DNA from: JACPJP01 sp964650285
GTDB lineage: Archaea > Nanobdellota > Nanobdellia > Woesearchaeales > GW2011-AR4
Assembly: GCA_964650285.1 (NCBI GenBank)
Contig: CAZYSP010000002.1
Span: 21,816 to 85,815 of the forward strand
Direction: 5' to 3'
DNA length: 64,000 nucleotides
The position numbers and the translations under genes were made by a program. The notes below the pieces were generated by a model. It was not told where the DNA came from. It ran no database searches and saw only the letters and a program-made list of their open reading frames with translations. Positions 15,638-25,358 of this stretch are shown here, in pieces. Numbering within the stretch: the stretch's first letter is position 1; the number at the start of each line of letters is the position of its first letter.

Positions 15638-16879
15638 TTAAATAAGTTGGATATTTTTTACATTATCCTTAACGTTAGGGATTTTGATTATATTTTTTAC
15701 CAAATCTCTTGGATTGGTAAATTTTCTTTTTTCTATGGCAAATATTTTTTTATTTTTGATAAATGTTTTTTTGTGTGCTTTCTTAAATAAAGCTACATGA
15801 TATTTGACCTGTAATGGAGGTCCTGGAAGCTCTATTGTTTTTGGAAGCTTGATGTTTTCAAGAACATAATAAAACAAGGAGTTGGCTTTAACATGCCATA
15901 ACATATCACTTTCGATTACTTTAAAGTTGTTGGAAATCAATTTTTTTTCTATAAAATGGAGTGCCTTGAGCATTTTTGCTCCTGCAACATCCTCTTTTTT
16001 GTTTAAAGGCTTGGCTTTAAGCATTATAAGGCTGTTTTTCTGGAATTTTTTTCTTATACTTTGTTCTGTCAGAACTTTTATCTCAAAGAATTCCTTTGAT
16101 GGTTTTTTTAGGAATTCTTTTGCTCTGTATCTTAAAATATCCAGTTTTTCATGATCCAAAGCGGCTGCGGCATTCCTGTCTTTTTGTGTTGGGTCAATAA
16201 CAATCAAAGGGCTTGTTAATTTAGAGCGGTTTATTTCAAGAAATACATTTTTGTTTTTGTAGTAATTTTTTATGTCGATAACTGTTTTTTCCTTTATTTT
16301 AGATAATGCTTTGATGCAATTTATAAAAGAGCCGTAGTAGATTGTCAAAAGTTCGCAAACATATCCAGAAAATCCATGGATGTAGCTTTCAGCTCCGTAA
16401 ACTTTTGCTGCTTTGAAAAATTGTTTTGTAAGCCTCATATCATCAATAAGGTTTTTGTGCCTGAGGATAAAATTTGAATGTAAAGGGCTAACGTCAGTTA
16501 TGTTTTTGGCCTGCTCTGCTTTTTTAATGTCCAGGATTGGGATTACCTCAAAAGTAAATTTTCCCTGCTTTATCTGGAAATAGTCTCTTGAGCCATGAAG
16601 CCTTCTTATTTTAAAGCTTTTTTTCAGAAATTTCTCCAGAATGTCTGACAGCTCATCGCTTCTGTCCTTAAATTTATTGTAATTAAATTTGACGAAAATA
16701 TCTGCATCAAAGGTTTTTAGCCATGTGCCTTTTGCTCCTGAGCCACCTAAAATTGCTTTAGCATCTTTTACGCCTTTGTTTATTTTTTTGATTATGCTGT
16801 TTGCTTTGTCCAGTATTTCTTTCTTGTATTGCTTGTTCGGTTTTATGTTGTTTAGGACTTCTGAAAGCAGCTTTTTCAT
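15638..16879 (-). CDS. cca: CCA-adding enzyme (archaeal class I)
   Basis: 413 aa. Adds CCA to tRNA 3' ends without a nucleic acid template. Nucleotidyltransferase motif GGSGAKGTWLKTFDADIFV near residue 45 contains the catalytic GS...DxD. Downstream are HGSRDYFQI, the archaeal SYIHGFSGYVCELL helix near 180 and VIDPTQKDRNAAAAL. Both tRNA genes in this window lack encoded CCA, so the enzyme is needed. First gene of an apparent operon with the nucleotidyltransferase, DUF368 and lipid kinase genes. Confidence 0.95.
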   Translation of the reverse strand: MKKLLSEVLNNIKPNKQYKKEILDKANSIIKKINKGVKDAKAILGGSGAKGTWLKTFDADIFVKFNYNKFKDRSDELSDILEKFLKKSFKIRRLHGSRDYFQIKQGKFTFEVIPILDIKKAEQAKNITDVSPLHSNFILRHKNLIDDMRLTKQFFKAAKVYGAESYIHGFSGYVCELLTIYYGSFINCIKALSKIKEKTVIDIKNYYKNKNVFLEINRSKLTSPLIVIDPTQKDRNAAAALDHEKLDILRYRAKEFLKKPSKEFFEIKVLTEQSIRKKFQKNSLIMLKAKPLNKKEDVAGAKMLKALHFIEKKLISNNFKVIESDMLWHVKANSLFYYVLENIKLPKTIELPGPPLQVKYHVALFKKAHKKTFIKNKKIFAIEKRKFTNPRDLVKNIIKIPNVKDNVKNIQLI

Positions 16880-16976
16880 ATGTTTTTGATATATTTGTTT
16901 TATATAAAAAGATTTAGTTTTTTACGATAACTATTTATATGTGCTTTTTTCTTTTAAATGTTAAAGGGGTATATGG

Positions 16977-18170
16977 ATGGCTGATGTTTTGCTGTTTTTG
17001 ACGTATCTTGCAATTATTTTACTGGTAGGGTTATTGACTTCTATTGTGGGCCAGAGGTTTGGAATACCAAATATTTTGCTGCTTTTGCTTATAGGTATTG
17101 CTTTGGGGGGAGTGGAGTATAAAGGAGGGCCTTTGATAGAGTTTCCAGAACTTTTTTTGACTGGCATAAGCATTCTTGCTTTAGTGATGATTGTATTTGA
17201 CAGCGCATCAAGGTTTAAGTTAAAAAAAGTGGATTATTTTTCCCTGCATACACTATGGCTTTCAGTTGTTTTTTTGGTCTTTAACCTGATTTTTTTAACG
17301 ATTTTTATAATACTTATATTTGATGTGAAATCAATATTTTTGGCATTGATGTTTGCAGCGTTGATGTCGGGGACAAGCCCGGCAGTTGTCTTATCGATAT
17401 TTAGAAATGCCAAGAACAAGGTGTTTGAATTTTTGCAGTTGGAGGCTTTGCTGAATACGCCGTTAATTGTTTTATTGCCATTTATTATCCTGGATTTAAA
17501 GACAACATTAAAAGATGAGCTTATAATATCAACATTCATAGAGCAATTTGTTCCTTTACTGCAGCAGTTTGTTGTTGGCATAGGCTCAGGAGTCCTGATT
17601 GGACTGATTATGTTCAAATTCATGAGGAAGCGGTATTCTGTTGTTTTATCACCTTTAGCTGTCATTACTTCTGCTTTGCTGGCTTACATTATAGCAGAGA
17701 ACCTGGATGGTAATGGTGTCTTGGCTGTTACAACAATGGGGATCTTGTTCGGCAATGTTTATGTGAAGCAGAAATTCCAGCTTAGGGAGTTTGCTTCTGT
17801 ATTCTCAAACTCATTAGAAATTTTGGTCTTTGTCCTTATAGGCCTTATAGTTGTAATTCCTTTTTCCCTTGAATTCTTTATAAAATCTGTTGCATTATTT
17901 GCATTGCACCTGATAATAAGATTTTCTGCAATAATCTTTTCATTAAGAGGCATGGATTTTACATTAAAGGAAAAAATATTCATGTCATTGAATGCACAGA
18001 AAGGGATTGCGGTTGCGGTTGTTGTTTTTTCGTTTGCCACCTTAAACATATCTGGAATGGATGTTATACTTAATCTTGTTTTGGCATTTATGCTTTACTC
18101 TATAATTTTGTCTTCTGTTGTTTTTAGGATGGCGAAATTTTTTGTTGAAGGGATTGAAGGGAGAAAATAA
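16977..18170 (+). CDS. Cation:proton antiporter family membrane protein
   Basis: 397 aa, about 12 membrane segments, CPA superfamily by fold and by segments such as GQRFGIPNILLLLLIGIALGG and LLAYIIAENLDGNGVLAV. Two family positions are unusual. The TM4 TDP-type motif reads GTSPAVV (132-138), and the TM5 position usually Asn-Asp in CPA1 antiporters is Asn160-Thr161 (ALLNTPL). Loss of the ion-binding Asp suggests altered ion specificity or a non-antiporter role. AAAGGGG precedes the ATG. Confidence 0.82.
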   Translation: MADVLLFLTYLAIILLVGLLTSIVGQRFGIPNILLLLLIGIALGGVEYKGGPLIEFPELFLTGISILALVMIVFDSASRFKLKKVDYFSLHTLWLSVVFLVFNLIFLTIFIILIFDVKSIFLALMFAALMSGTSPAVVLSIFRNAKNKVFEFLQLEALLNTPLIVLLPFIILDLKTTLKDELIISTFIEQFVPLLQQFVVGIGSGVLIGLIMFKFMRKRYSVVLSPLAVITSALLAYIIAENLDGNGVLAVTTMGILFGNVYVKQKFQLREFASVFSNSLEILVFVLIGLIVVIPFSLEFFIKSVALFALHLIIRFSAIIFSLRGMDFTLKEKIFMSLNAQKGIAVAVVVFSFATLNISGMDVILNLVLAFMLYSIILSSVVFRMAKFFVEGIEGRK

Positions 18171-18215
18171 GACCACTATTTCTTTAGTTTTAAGATTGAG
18201 AAGCTGATATTTATT

Positions 18216-20672
18216 TTACTCTTTCACAATCTTGGCTACACTTACAAGCTTGTCATCCTGATGCAAATCAATCAATCTAACACCTTGTGTTGCTCTTCCT
18301 ATGATAGAGATTTGGGAAACTGGCATCCTTATTGTAATGCCTTTCTTTGTAATTAACATTATTTGATTATCGTCGCTTACATAGTTTATTGAAACAACTT
18401 TTCCATTTCTTTCAGAGCAAATGATATTCCTTACCCCTGATCCGCCACGGCTTATAAGCCTATATTCAGAAATTTTTGTCCTTTTTCCATAACCGTTTTC
18501 TGTTACAGTAAGCAAAGTTTTTTCATCTGTGGCTACAACCATACCTACAACATAATCATTTTCTGCAAGCCTTATTCCTCTTACTCCTTGTGCTGAACGA
18601 CCAGTGGCTCTGACATTTATTTCTCTAAACCTAACTGCTATACCATTTCTAGTAGCTAAGATAATTCCTTTTGTCCCATCTGTAAGCTTGACATTGATTA
18701 AACTGTCATTAGTGTCGAGAGTGATTGCTATTATTCCTCCATGTCTTGGATTGGAATACGCTGCAAGGTTTGTCTTTTTTATTGTCCCGTTTTTTGTGGC
18801 CATGATAAGGAAATGATTGCTGTCGAAATTTTTAACTGGCACGTATGCTGTCACTTTTTCATCACTTTTTAGGTTTAGCAGATTAACAATAGCTTTTCCT
18901 TTTGCTTGTCTTGATGCTTCAGGTATATCATAAACTTTTAACCAATGAACACGCCCCTTATTTGTGAAAAGAAGTATATAAGAATGAGTAGATGCAATGA
19001 AAATATCCCTTACAAAATCCTCTTCCTTTGTTGTTGTTGCTATAATGCCCTTACCACCGCGTCTTTGCTGCCTATAAGTTTGGAGAAGCTGCCTTTTTAT
19101 GTAGCCAGAGTGGGTAATTGTTATAATGCAATTACTTTCTTCTATTATGTCTTCCATTTCAAAACTTGTTGCTTCTGCTTCTATAATCTCTGTTTTTCTT
19201 TTATCATTATAGCTTTCCTTGAGCTCTAAAAGTTCTTTTTTGATTATATCAAGAATTTTTTGCGGGGATTCTAAAATGATCTTTAGATCTGCTATCAGCT
19301 TCAGTAAATCTTTTAACTCATTCTTTACCTTTTCCTGCTCCATGGAGGTTAAACGCTGCAAGCGCATCTCCAGGATTGCTATGCTCTGTTCTTCTGAAAG
19401 ATTAAAGTTTGTTATCAAGCTGTTCTTAGCTTCTTCAACTGAACGAGATTCTTTAACCAGCTTTATTGTCTTGTCCAAATTGTTTAGTGCAATGATTAAA
19501 CCTTCTAAAATGTGGGCTCTTTTTTGTGCTTTGTGCAAATCAAATAATGTGCTTTTCCTTACAATATCTTTTCTATGCTCTATGTAATGTTTTATTAACT
19601 GGCTTAAGTTTAGTATTTTTGGAACATTATTTACTAAAGCGACTGTTATGATTCCAAATGTAACCTGCAAGCGAGAATGCTTGTAAAGCTGGTTTAACAG
19701 GACGTCAGTATTTGCGTCTTTTTTTAATTCTATAACAACTCTAATGCCCTGCCTATCCGATTCGTCTCTTATATCGCTTATGCCATTTATCTTTTTATCT
19801 CTCACTAAATCTGCTATCTGGGTTACCATCTCTGCCTTGTTTACCATGTAGGGTATTTCTGTAACAATGATTCTTTTCCGGTCTTTTATGTCCTCTATTT
19901 GGGTTTTTGCCCTGACTATTACCTTTCCTCTTCCTGTTTTATATGCGCTTATTATTCCACTTTTACCGCAGATAATTGCTCCTGTTGGGAAATCAGGACC
20001 TTTGATATGCTGCATAAGCTCTTCTATAGTGATATTTGGATTGTCAATTTGTTTTATTATTCCATCAACGATTTCTGACATGTTATGTGGTGGAATATTT
20101 GTTGCCATTCCTACTGCTATGCCTGAGGAGCCATTAATCAGCAGATTTGGAACCTTTGATGGAAGAACTGTTGGTTCCTTAGAAGTGTTATCAAAATTTG
20201 GAATAAATTTTACTGTCTTTTTTTCTATGTCTTGCAGCATTTCTTCTGCAAGTTTTGTTAATCTTGCTTCTGTGTAACGCATTGCTGCAGGATTATCACC
20301 ATCTATAGAGCCAAAATTTCCCTGTCCATCTACCACTAGGTATCTCATAGAGAAGTCTTGGGCTAACCGGGCTAAAGTGTCGTAAATAGCTGTATCACCA
20401 TGAGGATGAAATTTAGCCATACAGTTTCCAACTACGTTTGCTGATTTTCTGAATGGTTTATTGTGCAACAATCCTGATTCCCACATTGTGTATAAAACGC
20501 GCCTGTGGACTGGTTTAAGGCCGTCTCTTACGTCTGGTAAGGCTCGGCCAACAATAACAGACATGGAATAGTCTAGGTAAGACTGCTTCATTTCGTCTTC
20601 TATAACGCGCCGGATTATAGTAGTTCCAGAGCTTGTTTCCTGTTCCTTTTTTTCATCAGTTTTTTCATCCAT
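18216..20672 (-). CDS. gyrA: DNA gyrase subunit A
   Basis: 818 aa. Catalytic Tyr133 in AAMRYTEARL, N-terminal winged-helix KPVHRRVLYTM, and C-terminal beta-pinwheel blades with the GyrA-box QRRGGKG at 536-542, which marks a true gyrase rather than topoisomerase IV. A bacterial-type enzyme, known in several archaeal lineages through transfer. gyrB is usually adjacent in bacteria but is not in this window. AGGTT lies just before the ATG. Confidence 0.97.
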   Translation of the reverse strand: MDEKTDEKKEQETSSGTTIIRRVIEDEMKQSYLDYSMSVIVGRALPDVRDGLKPVHRRVLYTMWESGLLHNKPFRKSANVVGNCMAKFHPHGDTAIYDTLARLAQDFSMRYLVVDGQGNFGSIDGDNPAAMRYTEARLTKLAEEMLQDIEKKTVKFIPNFDNTSKEPTVLPSKVPNLLINGSSGIAVGMATNIPPHNMSEIVDGIIKQIDNPNITIEELMQHIKGPDFPTGAIICGKSGIISAYKTGRGKVIVRAKTQIEDIKDRKRIIVTEIPYMVNKAEMVTQIADLVRDKKINGISDIRDESDRQGIRVVIELKKDANTDVLLNQLYKHSRLQVTFGIITVALVNNVPKILNLSQLIKHYIEHRKDIVRKSTLFDLHKAQKRAHILEGLIIALNNLDKTIKLVKESRSVEEAKNSLITNFNLSEEQSIAILEMRLQRLTSMEQEKVKNELKDLLKLIADLKIILESPQKILDIIKKELLELKESYNDKRKTEIIEAEATSFEMEDIIEESNCIITITHSGYIKRQLLQTYRQQRRGGKGIIATTTKEEDFVRDIFIASTHSYILLFTNKGRVHWLKVYDIPEASRQAKGKAIVNLLNLKSDEKVTAYVPVKNFDSNHFLIMATKNGTIKKTNLAAYSNPRHGGIIAITLDTNDSLINVKLTDGTKGIILATRNGIAVRFREINVRATGRSAQGVRGIRLAENDYVVGMVVATDEKTLLTVTENGYGKRTKISEYRLISRGGSGVRNIICSERNGKVVSINYVSDDNQIMLITKKGITIRMPVSQISIIGRATQGVRLIDLHQDDKLVSVAKIVKE

Positions 20673-20841
20673 TTTAACCTAGAAAGAATGTGTGTTTTCC
20701 GTCGATAAAGGGTATATTTTGGGCTTTATAAGAGTTATGCTTTTTATGCCTTATTTTTCAAAATATGGTGTATTATTTTCTATATGGAAAATTATAGGGT
20801 TTTGAAAACATTTAAAATATCCTGCAGGTATCCTACTATCA

Positions 20842-21897
20842 ATGACTCATGGAAAATTATTGCCATCAATGTTTATTGGTGTTCAAGGCAAAGATATCAT
20901 TTCATTTGGCGCTGGACAACATGATTTGCCTCCGCCTAAAGAGGTGTTTTCGTGCCTTTCAACTTATAAGGATTTTAAATACGGCCTTATAGCAGGCAAT
21001 ATAAATTTGAGAGAAGCTTTAGCTGAGAAATATGAAGGATTTACACAAGACAATTTTGTTATAACTAATGGTGCATCTGAGGCTTTAGACCTTGCATTCA
21101 GGGCAATTGGAAAGCCAAAAGACAAGATATTATTGCATGTTCCCTATTACTATTCTTACAAGCCTTTGGTTGAGATGAATCATCTTACCCCGGATTATGT
21201 TAAGACCAATAAGGGCAAAATAGATGTTGATGATTTTGAAAAAAAGGTGCATGGGGCAAAAGCAGTCTTGATTAATTCTCCATCTAATCCTACAGGAAGG
21301 ATACAGGACATAAAAACATTGAAATTTATAGAAAAGATTACCAAGGATTTGGGAGTTCCATTGATATCTGATGAAGTCTATAAAGACCTTATTTATGAAC
21401 GTGAAAATTATATGCTTTCTGGAAAGCATGTTGTGACAATAAACTCTTTTTCAAAGACATTTGCAATGTGCGGCTTTAGGGTCGGCTATCTTTTTTCCAA
21501 TGATAAATCAATTGTGGACAATGTAATTAAGATAAAAACTCATACTTCTATGAACACGAGCATCTTGGCGCAGGAGATGGCATATCACGCAACAAAAGTT
21601 TCAAAAGACTATATTAATGCACAGGCGAAGATATGGAAAAGCAGAAGAGACTTGATTTACAAAAGTATGCTTGATTTGGGTCTTGATGTCTGGAGGCCTG
21701 AAGGGGCTTTCTATGTTTTTCCCAAAGTTAAAAAACCGAGGGATTTTGTCTGGAACATGTTCAAGAAGCATAAAGTTATCACTTACCTTGGAGAGTGGTT
21801 TGGAGACAGTGATAGGGTAAGGTTTTCGTATGCATTGGATGTTGAGAAGATTGAAGAGGGGATGAAAAGAGTTAAGAAATATTTAGATGAGAATTGA
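20842..21897 (+). CDS. Class I/II aminotransferase (PLP-dependent)
   Basis: 351 aa, aspartate-aminotransferase fold type I. Seen: NGASEALDLA, SPSNPTGRI, SDEVYKDLIYE and SFSKTFAMCGFRVGY with the PLP-binding Lys, and RFSYALD with the carboxylate-binding Arg. A little shorter than typical (about 380-400) because the N-terminal arm is trimmed. A TTTAAAATA box about 25 bases before the ATG suggests a leaderless mRNA. Substrate not predictable. Confidence 0.9.
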   Translation: MTHGKLLPSMFIGVQGKDIISFGAGQHDLPPPKEVFSCLSTYKDFKYGLIAGNINLREALAEKYEGFTQDNFVITNGASEALDLAFRAIGKPKDKILLHVPYYYSYKPLVEMNHLTPDYVKTNKGKIDVDDFEKKVHGAKAVLINSPSNPTGRIQDIKTLKFIEKITKDLGVPLISDEVYKDLIYERENYMLSGKHVVTINSFSKTFAMCGFRVGYLFSNDKSIVDNVIKIKTHTSMNTSILAQEMAYHATKVSKDYINAQAKIWKSRRDLIYKSMLDLGLDVWRPEGAFYVFPKVKKPRDFVWNMFKKHKVITYLGEWFGDSDRVRFSYALDVEKIEEGMKRVKKYLDEN

Positions 21898-21905
21898 ATT
21901 CCTGT

Positions 21906-22052
21906 TTAAACAATCTTTTTAATTATAGTGTCTCTGACAGTGTATGATTTTCCGCAATAAACACATCTTTTCTTATTTTTTTCAGTAATTGGTTTTTGAG
22001 TTTGATACTTCATCTTATTTTTGCATTTCGGACATTGGAGAAGAAACATCAT
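21906..22052 (-). CDS. Small zinc-ribbon protein (48 aa) downstream of scpB
   Basis: A 48-codon frame beginning MMFLLQCPKCKNKM, with two CxxC knuckles (C7/C10 and C30/C33) spaced like a rubredoxin-type zinc ribbon, then SYTVRDTIIKK. Its ATG is 5 bases after the scpB stop, so it is the last gene of that operon. The paired cysteines and spacing support a real gene. Possibly nucleic-acid binding; function unknown. Confidence 0.7.
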   Translation of the reverse strand: MMFLLQCPKCKNKMKYQTQKPITEKNKKRCVYCGKSYTVRDTIIKKIV

Positions 22053-22057
22053 TTTAT

Positions 22058-22966
22058 TTATTCTTTCTTTTCTTCTTTTTCTTCCATTGAAGCTTCTAAA
22101 AGATCTTTGGGCTCTTCTTCCGGCTTGCTTTCTTCCTCTTTTTTGCTTTCTGGTTCTTTTTGAGTTTCCTGCTCTTCTTTTGGAGGATGTAAAATTTTTT
22201 CTACTTTCTCATCAACTATCTTTTCTTCCTCTTTGCTTAATTTAATTCCTTCTCCTTTAAAGCCCGGTTTTTCTTCTAATTGCCTGTCTTCTTCCTTTGT
22301 CTTTTGGATTCTTTCCCTTTCCTTTTCTTGTTCTTCTTCAGAGGACTCATCAACAACCTCTAAATTGCCGAGTTTTTCTTTTTCTATGCTCTCGTATTTT
22401 TGTTTTTCTTCCTGGGCTTGTGCTCTCTGTTCATGTTTAATCTTTTCTATTTGCATTTCTTTATCCTCGATGGCCTTGGCTATGCTTGCAAAATCATTAA
22501 AATGTCCTTTTAGCTTATCTTCGGGAAGATCAAAATACTCAAAGAATTTTTGTGTTAGCTTTATCAGATTGGTTCTGCCATGCTTCTGCCTGGTTATGTA
22601 GCCCATTTCCTCTAATTCCTTAAGATGATCATATGCCTTATTTGTTCTTATCTTAATAAGATTGGATTGTTTTATTGGATATTTGAATGCTATAACTGCA
22701 AGTGTTTCCATCACTGTTTTGGTTAGTTCAGTTTCTGTGACAATTTTCTGCACCAAGGGAAGGAACTGCTCGCGCACAGTAAGCTTCCATGAATCACCTT
22801 CATTGACAAGCATTACGCTCGAGTTTTTTTCATCATACTCTTTTTTTAGTTCTGTCAAGGAGCTTTGTATATCAACAGGCTTTGCATTAGATAATTTAGA
22901 AAGCTCCTCCATATTCATCTTTCTCCCAGAAGAAAATAGCAATGCTTCCAGCTTGTTCTTAAGCAT
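22058..22966 (-). CDS. scpB: Segregation and condensation protein B
   Basis: 302 aa. Two winged-helix domains in the first 165 residues: KLEALLFSSGRKMNMEELS, then ETLAVIAFKYPIKQSNLIKIR and HLKELEEMGYITRQKHGR. ScpB bridges SMC-kleisin complexes in chromosome condensation. The remaining 135 residues are a low-complexity Glu/Lys/Pro tail (QEEKQKYESIEKEKL onward), unusual for the family. Follows a 195-aa orphan by 13 bases. Confidence 0.92.
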   Translation of the reverse strand: MLKNKLEALLFSSGRKMNMEELSKLSNAKPVDIQSSLTELKKEYDEKNSSVMLVNEGDSWKLTVREQFLPLVQKIVTETELTKTVMETLAVIAFKYPIKQSNLIKIRTNKAYDHLKELEEMGYITRQKHGRTNLIKLTQKFFEYFDLPEDKLKGHFNDFASIAKAIEDKEMQIEKIKHEQRAQAQEEKQKYESIEKEKLGNLEVVDESSEEEQEKERERIQKTKEEDRQLEEKPGFKGEGIKLSKEEEKIVDEKVEKILHPPKEEQETQKEPESKKEEESKPEEEPKDLLEASMEEKEEKKE

Positions 22967-22979
22967 ATTTGTCCTCTTT

Positions 22980-23567
22980 TTATGTTACTAAGCTGTAAAG
23001 TTTGTTTTCTTTACGTATTTTATCCTCTTTGATTAAGTTACCTAAAAGTATTTCAAGCTCCTTATTAGCTATTCCAGTAATTTTTGAAAGCTTTTCCTTG
23101 TCCAGGCTTCCTGATGCAAGGGCTATAAGGATTGCATTACTTACAGATTTGTTCAGATTTTTCCTCAAGAACTCGTTTTCATTTTTCTGCTGTTTCACTA
23201 TCATATCCACTTGGTGCAATCTTGCCTGCAAGTCATTCAACAGGTCCTCAATAGTGGATTTTTTCATGCTGAATTCTTCTGGCTTCAGGATTTCCACAGA
23301 TGAAGGCATATAGTCAAAACAGAAAGCTATGAGATTTGGAATCCCCTTGATGATTAATTCCAATTCAACAAATGTTGCCCATAAATCTTCTTTTTCTTTG
23401 GCATCTGCAAACTCAGACTTTAGGACTATAAAACCTGAGTCATTTTTGATCTTATCCACATACATTCTTATGGTTTTTTCCACATGCTCTTTGGGTTTTC
23501 CAAGTACCTCTATTATAATTTTACATCTCATATGTGTCTCTTCTGCAATTAATTTTTCCTCTGGCAT
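22980..23567 (-). CDS. Hypothetical protein upstream of scpB
   Basis: 195 aa. N-terminal alpha/beta domain (MRCKIIIEVLGKPKEHVEKTI, about 12-100), a coiled-coil segment (IEDLLNDLQARLHQVDMIVK) near 105-135, and a C-terminal winged-helix-like part (SGSLDKEKLSKITGIANKELE). The operon position with scpB and a zinc ribbon suggests a role with SMC/chromosome machinery. Family not recognised. Confidence 0.7.
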   Translation of the reverse strand: MPEEKLIAEETHMRCKIIIEVLGKPKEHVEKTIRMYVDKIKNDSGFIVLKSEFADAKEKEDLWATFVELELIIKGIPNLIAFCFDYMPSSVEILKPEEFSMKKSTIEDLLNDLQARLHQVDMIVKQQKNENEFLRKNLNKSVSNAILIALASGSLDKEKLSKITGIANKELEILLGNLIKEDKIRKENKLYSLVT

Positions 23568-23725
23568 AATGTTTTAGAATGAAGTTAGATTTAAAAAGGT
23601 TTTGATGTCAGATGTTTGATCTTGATTTAACTATTCTATTTTAAAAAATATATCTTATTTTTCTAAGGACTTTCATAACCTAAATAGGAAAATTATTTAT
23701 ATGGGATTTAAATACTTTATTTTTT

Positions 23726-24364
23726 ATGGTGAATGTGGTCCACTGGCTCTTGCCAAAAGAAGTGGAATTCTTCCATATGCTGCAAGAGCAATCTTCTAAT
23801 GTTGTTGATGGTGCTAATGAATTTAAGAACCTGATTCATGATTACAACAAACTTAGTTACTCTAAAAAAAATGAGTATATAAAAAATATAAAAGACATAG
23901 AAGATAAAGGCGATCATCTGACTCACAAGATAATAGGGCTTCTAGATAAGACATTTATAACTCCTATAGACAAGGAAGACATACATCATCTGGCTGTGCT
24001 TTTGGATGATGTACTTGATTTAATTTGTGCGACTTCCAGAAGATTGCTTGTTTTCAAGATAAACAGAATTAACAGCTATATCAAGGATTTTACTGACATT
24101 GTTGTAGAGATCTCTAAGAAAATTAACAAAGGGATTATGAGTATTAACAAACTAAAAACTATGAATGAATTCTACATTGATGTGCATACCCTGGAAAATA
24201 AGGGGGATGAATTATATTATACTGCCCTTTCTAAGTTGTTTGATAGGAAAGATCCTGTTGAGATTATAAGATACAAGAGTATCTATGATTTTTTGGAAGA
24301 TACAATAGATAAGTGCGAAGATATAGCAAACGTAATAGAAAGTATAGTGGTCAAGCATGCCTGA
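23726..24364 (+). CDS. DUF47 PhoU-like protein
   Basis: 212 aa, all-helical. Motif LLPKEVEFFHMLQEQSSNV at the start, then the repeated EDKGDHLTHKI (about 55-65) and ENKGDELYYTAL (about 155-166) typical of PhoU/DUF47. Such proteins accompany PiT transporters and are thought to regulate phosphate uptake. Overlaps the PiT gene by 8 bases. An ATTTATATG box lies about 27 bases before the ATG. Confidence 0.92.
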   Translation: MVNVVHWLLPKEVEFFHMLQEQSSNVVDGANEFKNLIHDYNKLSYSKKNEYIKNIKDIEDKGDHLTHKIIGLLDKTFITPIDKEDIHHLAVLLDDVLDLICATSRRLLVFKINRINSYIKDFTDIVVEISKKINKGIMSINKLKTMNEFYIDVHTLENKGDELYYTALSKLFDRKDPVEIIRYKSIYDFLEDTIDKCEDIANVIESIVVKHA

Positions 24365-25358
24365 AATCTTTTTTATGTTAGTAGTGTTCACTATTGTAGT
24401 TGCTCTAATTTTTGATTTTGGTAATGGATTAAATGATGCTGCGAATGCTATTGCTACCGTAGTTGCGACAAGGGCTTTGCCTTTATGGGGTGCAGTTTTA
24501 CTTGCCGCTCTTGCAAATTTTATCGGTGCATTTGTTTTTGGCGTTGCTGTGGCTACAACAGTTGCTAAAGGCCTTGTTGACCCATCCATTGTAACTGTTT
24601 ATGTCATTCTTGGAGGTTTAGTTGGATCTATTTTTTGGGTATATTTTGCATCATTCAAGGGTATTCCTGTTTCTGCTTCTCATGCTTTATTGGGTGGATT
24701 TATTGGAGCCGCTTTTGTTAAGGCTGGTGTATCTTCATTAAAACTCGGGGGTATTGCTAAGGTGCTGGCCTTCATAGTTATTGCCCCGATTTTGGGGATG
24801 ATAGGTGGATTTGTATTCTTCACCATAATAATGTGGATTTTTAGGAAAAAAAATCCAAGTAAAATAAATAAATGGTTTAAAAGGCTGCAGTTGATTTCTG
24901 CCACTTCTTATGCAGTCACTCATGGAACGAATGATGCACAAAAAACTATGGGAATAATTGCACTTTTATTGTTTACAGCTGGTTTTCTTGGAGAAGAATT
25001 CTATGTTCCGTTCTGGGTTGTTCTCTCATCTCATGCAGCTATAGCTCTTGGAACCTTTTTTGGTGGTTGGAGAGTCATAAAAACTATGGGAATGAAGCTG
25101 ACTAAGCTAAAGCCAGTGCATGGCTTTTGCGCTGAAAGTGCTGGTTCATTGGTTTTGGGCTTTACAAGTATGACTGGAATTCCAGTAAGTACAACTCATG
25201 TCATAGCTGGATCTATTGCAGGAGTTGGAGTAACAAGGAGATTATCGGCAGTAAGATGGGGACTGGCAAGAAATATAGTGTGGGCATGGATATTAACAAT
25301 ACCTGCAGCCGCTACTGTATCTGGAGTTAGTTATTTTGTGATTAGTTTGTTTATTTGA
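24357..25358 (+). CDS. pit: PiT-family inorganic phosphate transporter
   Basis: 333 aa, about 10 membrane segments. The two inverted signature repeats are DFGNGLNDAANAIATVV (about 21-37) and SYAVTHGTNDAQKTMGI (about 183-199), with later GIPVSASHALLGG and GIPVSTTHVIAGS. Low-affinity phosphate:cation symport into the cell. Translationally overlapped with its DUF47 partner. Its stop is directly adjacent to the convergent surface-protein gene. Confidence 0.95.
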   Translation: MPEIFFMLVVFTIVVALIFDFGNGLNDAANAIATVVATRALPLWGAVLLAALANFIGAFVFGVAVATTVAKGLVDPSIVTVYVILGGLVGSIFWVYFASFKGIPVSASHALLGGFIGAAFVKAGVSSLKLGGIAKVLAFIVIAPILGMIGGFVFFTIIMWIFRKKNPSKINKWFKRLQLISATSYAVTHGTNDAQKTMGIIALLLFTAGFLGEEFYVPFWVVLSSHAAIALGTFFGGWRVIKTMGMKLTKLKPVHGFCAESAGSLVLGFTSMTGIPVSTTHVIAGSIAGVGVTRRLSAVRWGLARNIVWAWILTIPAAATVSGVSYFVISLFI

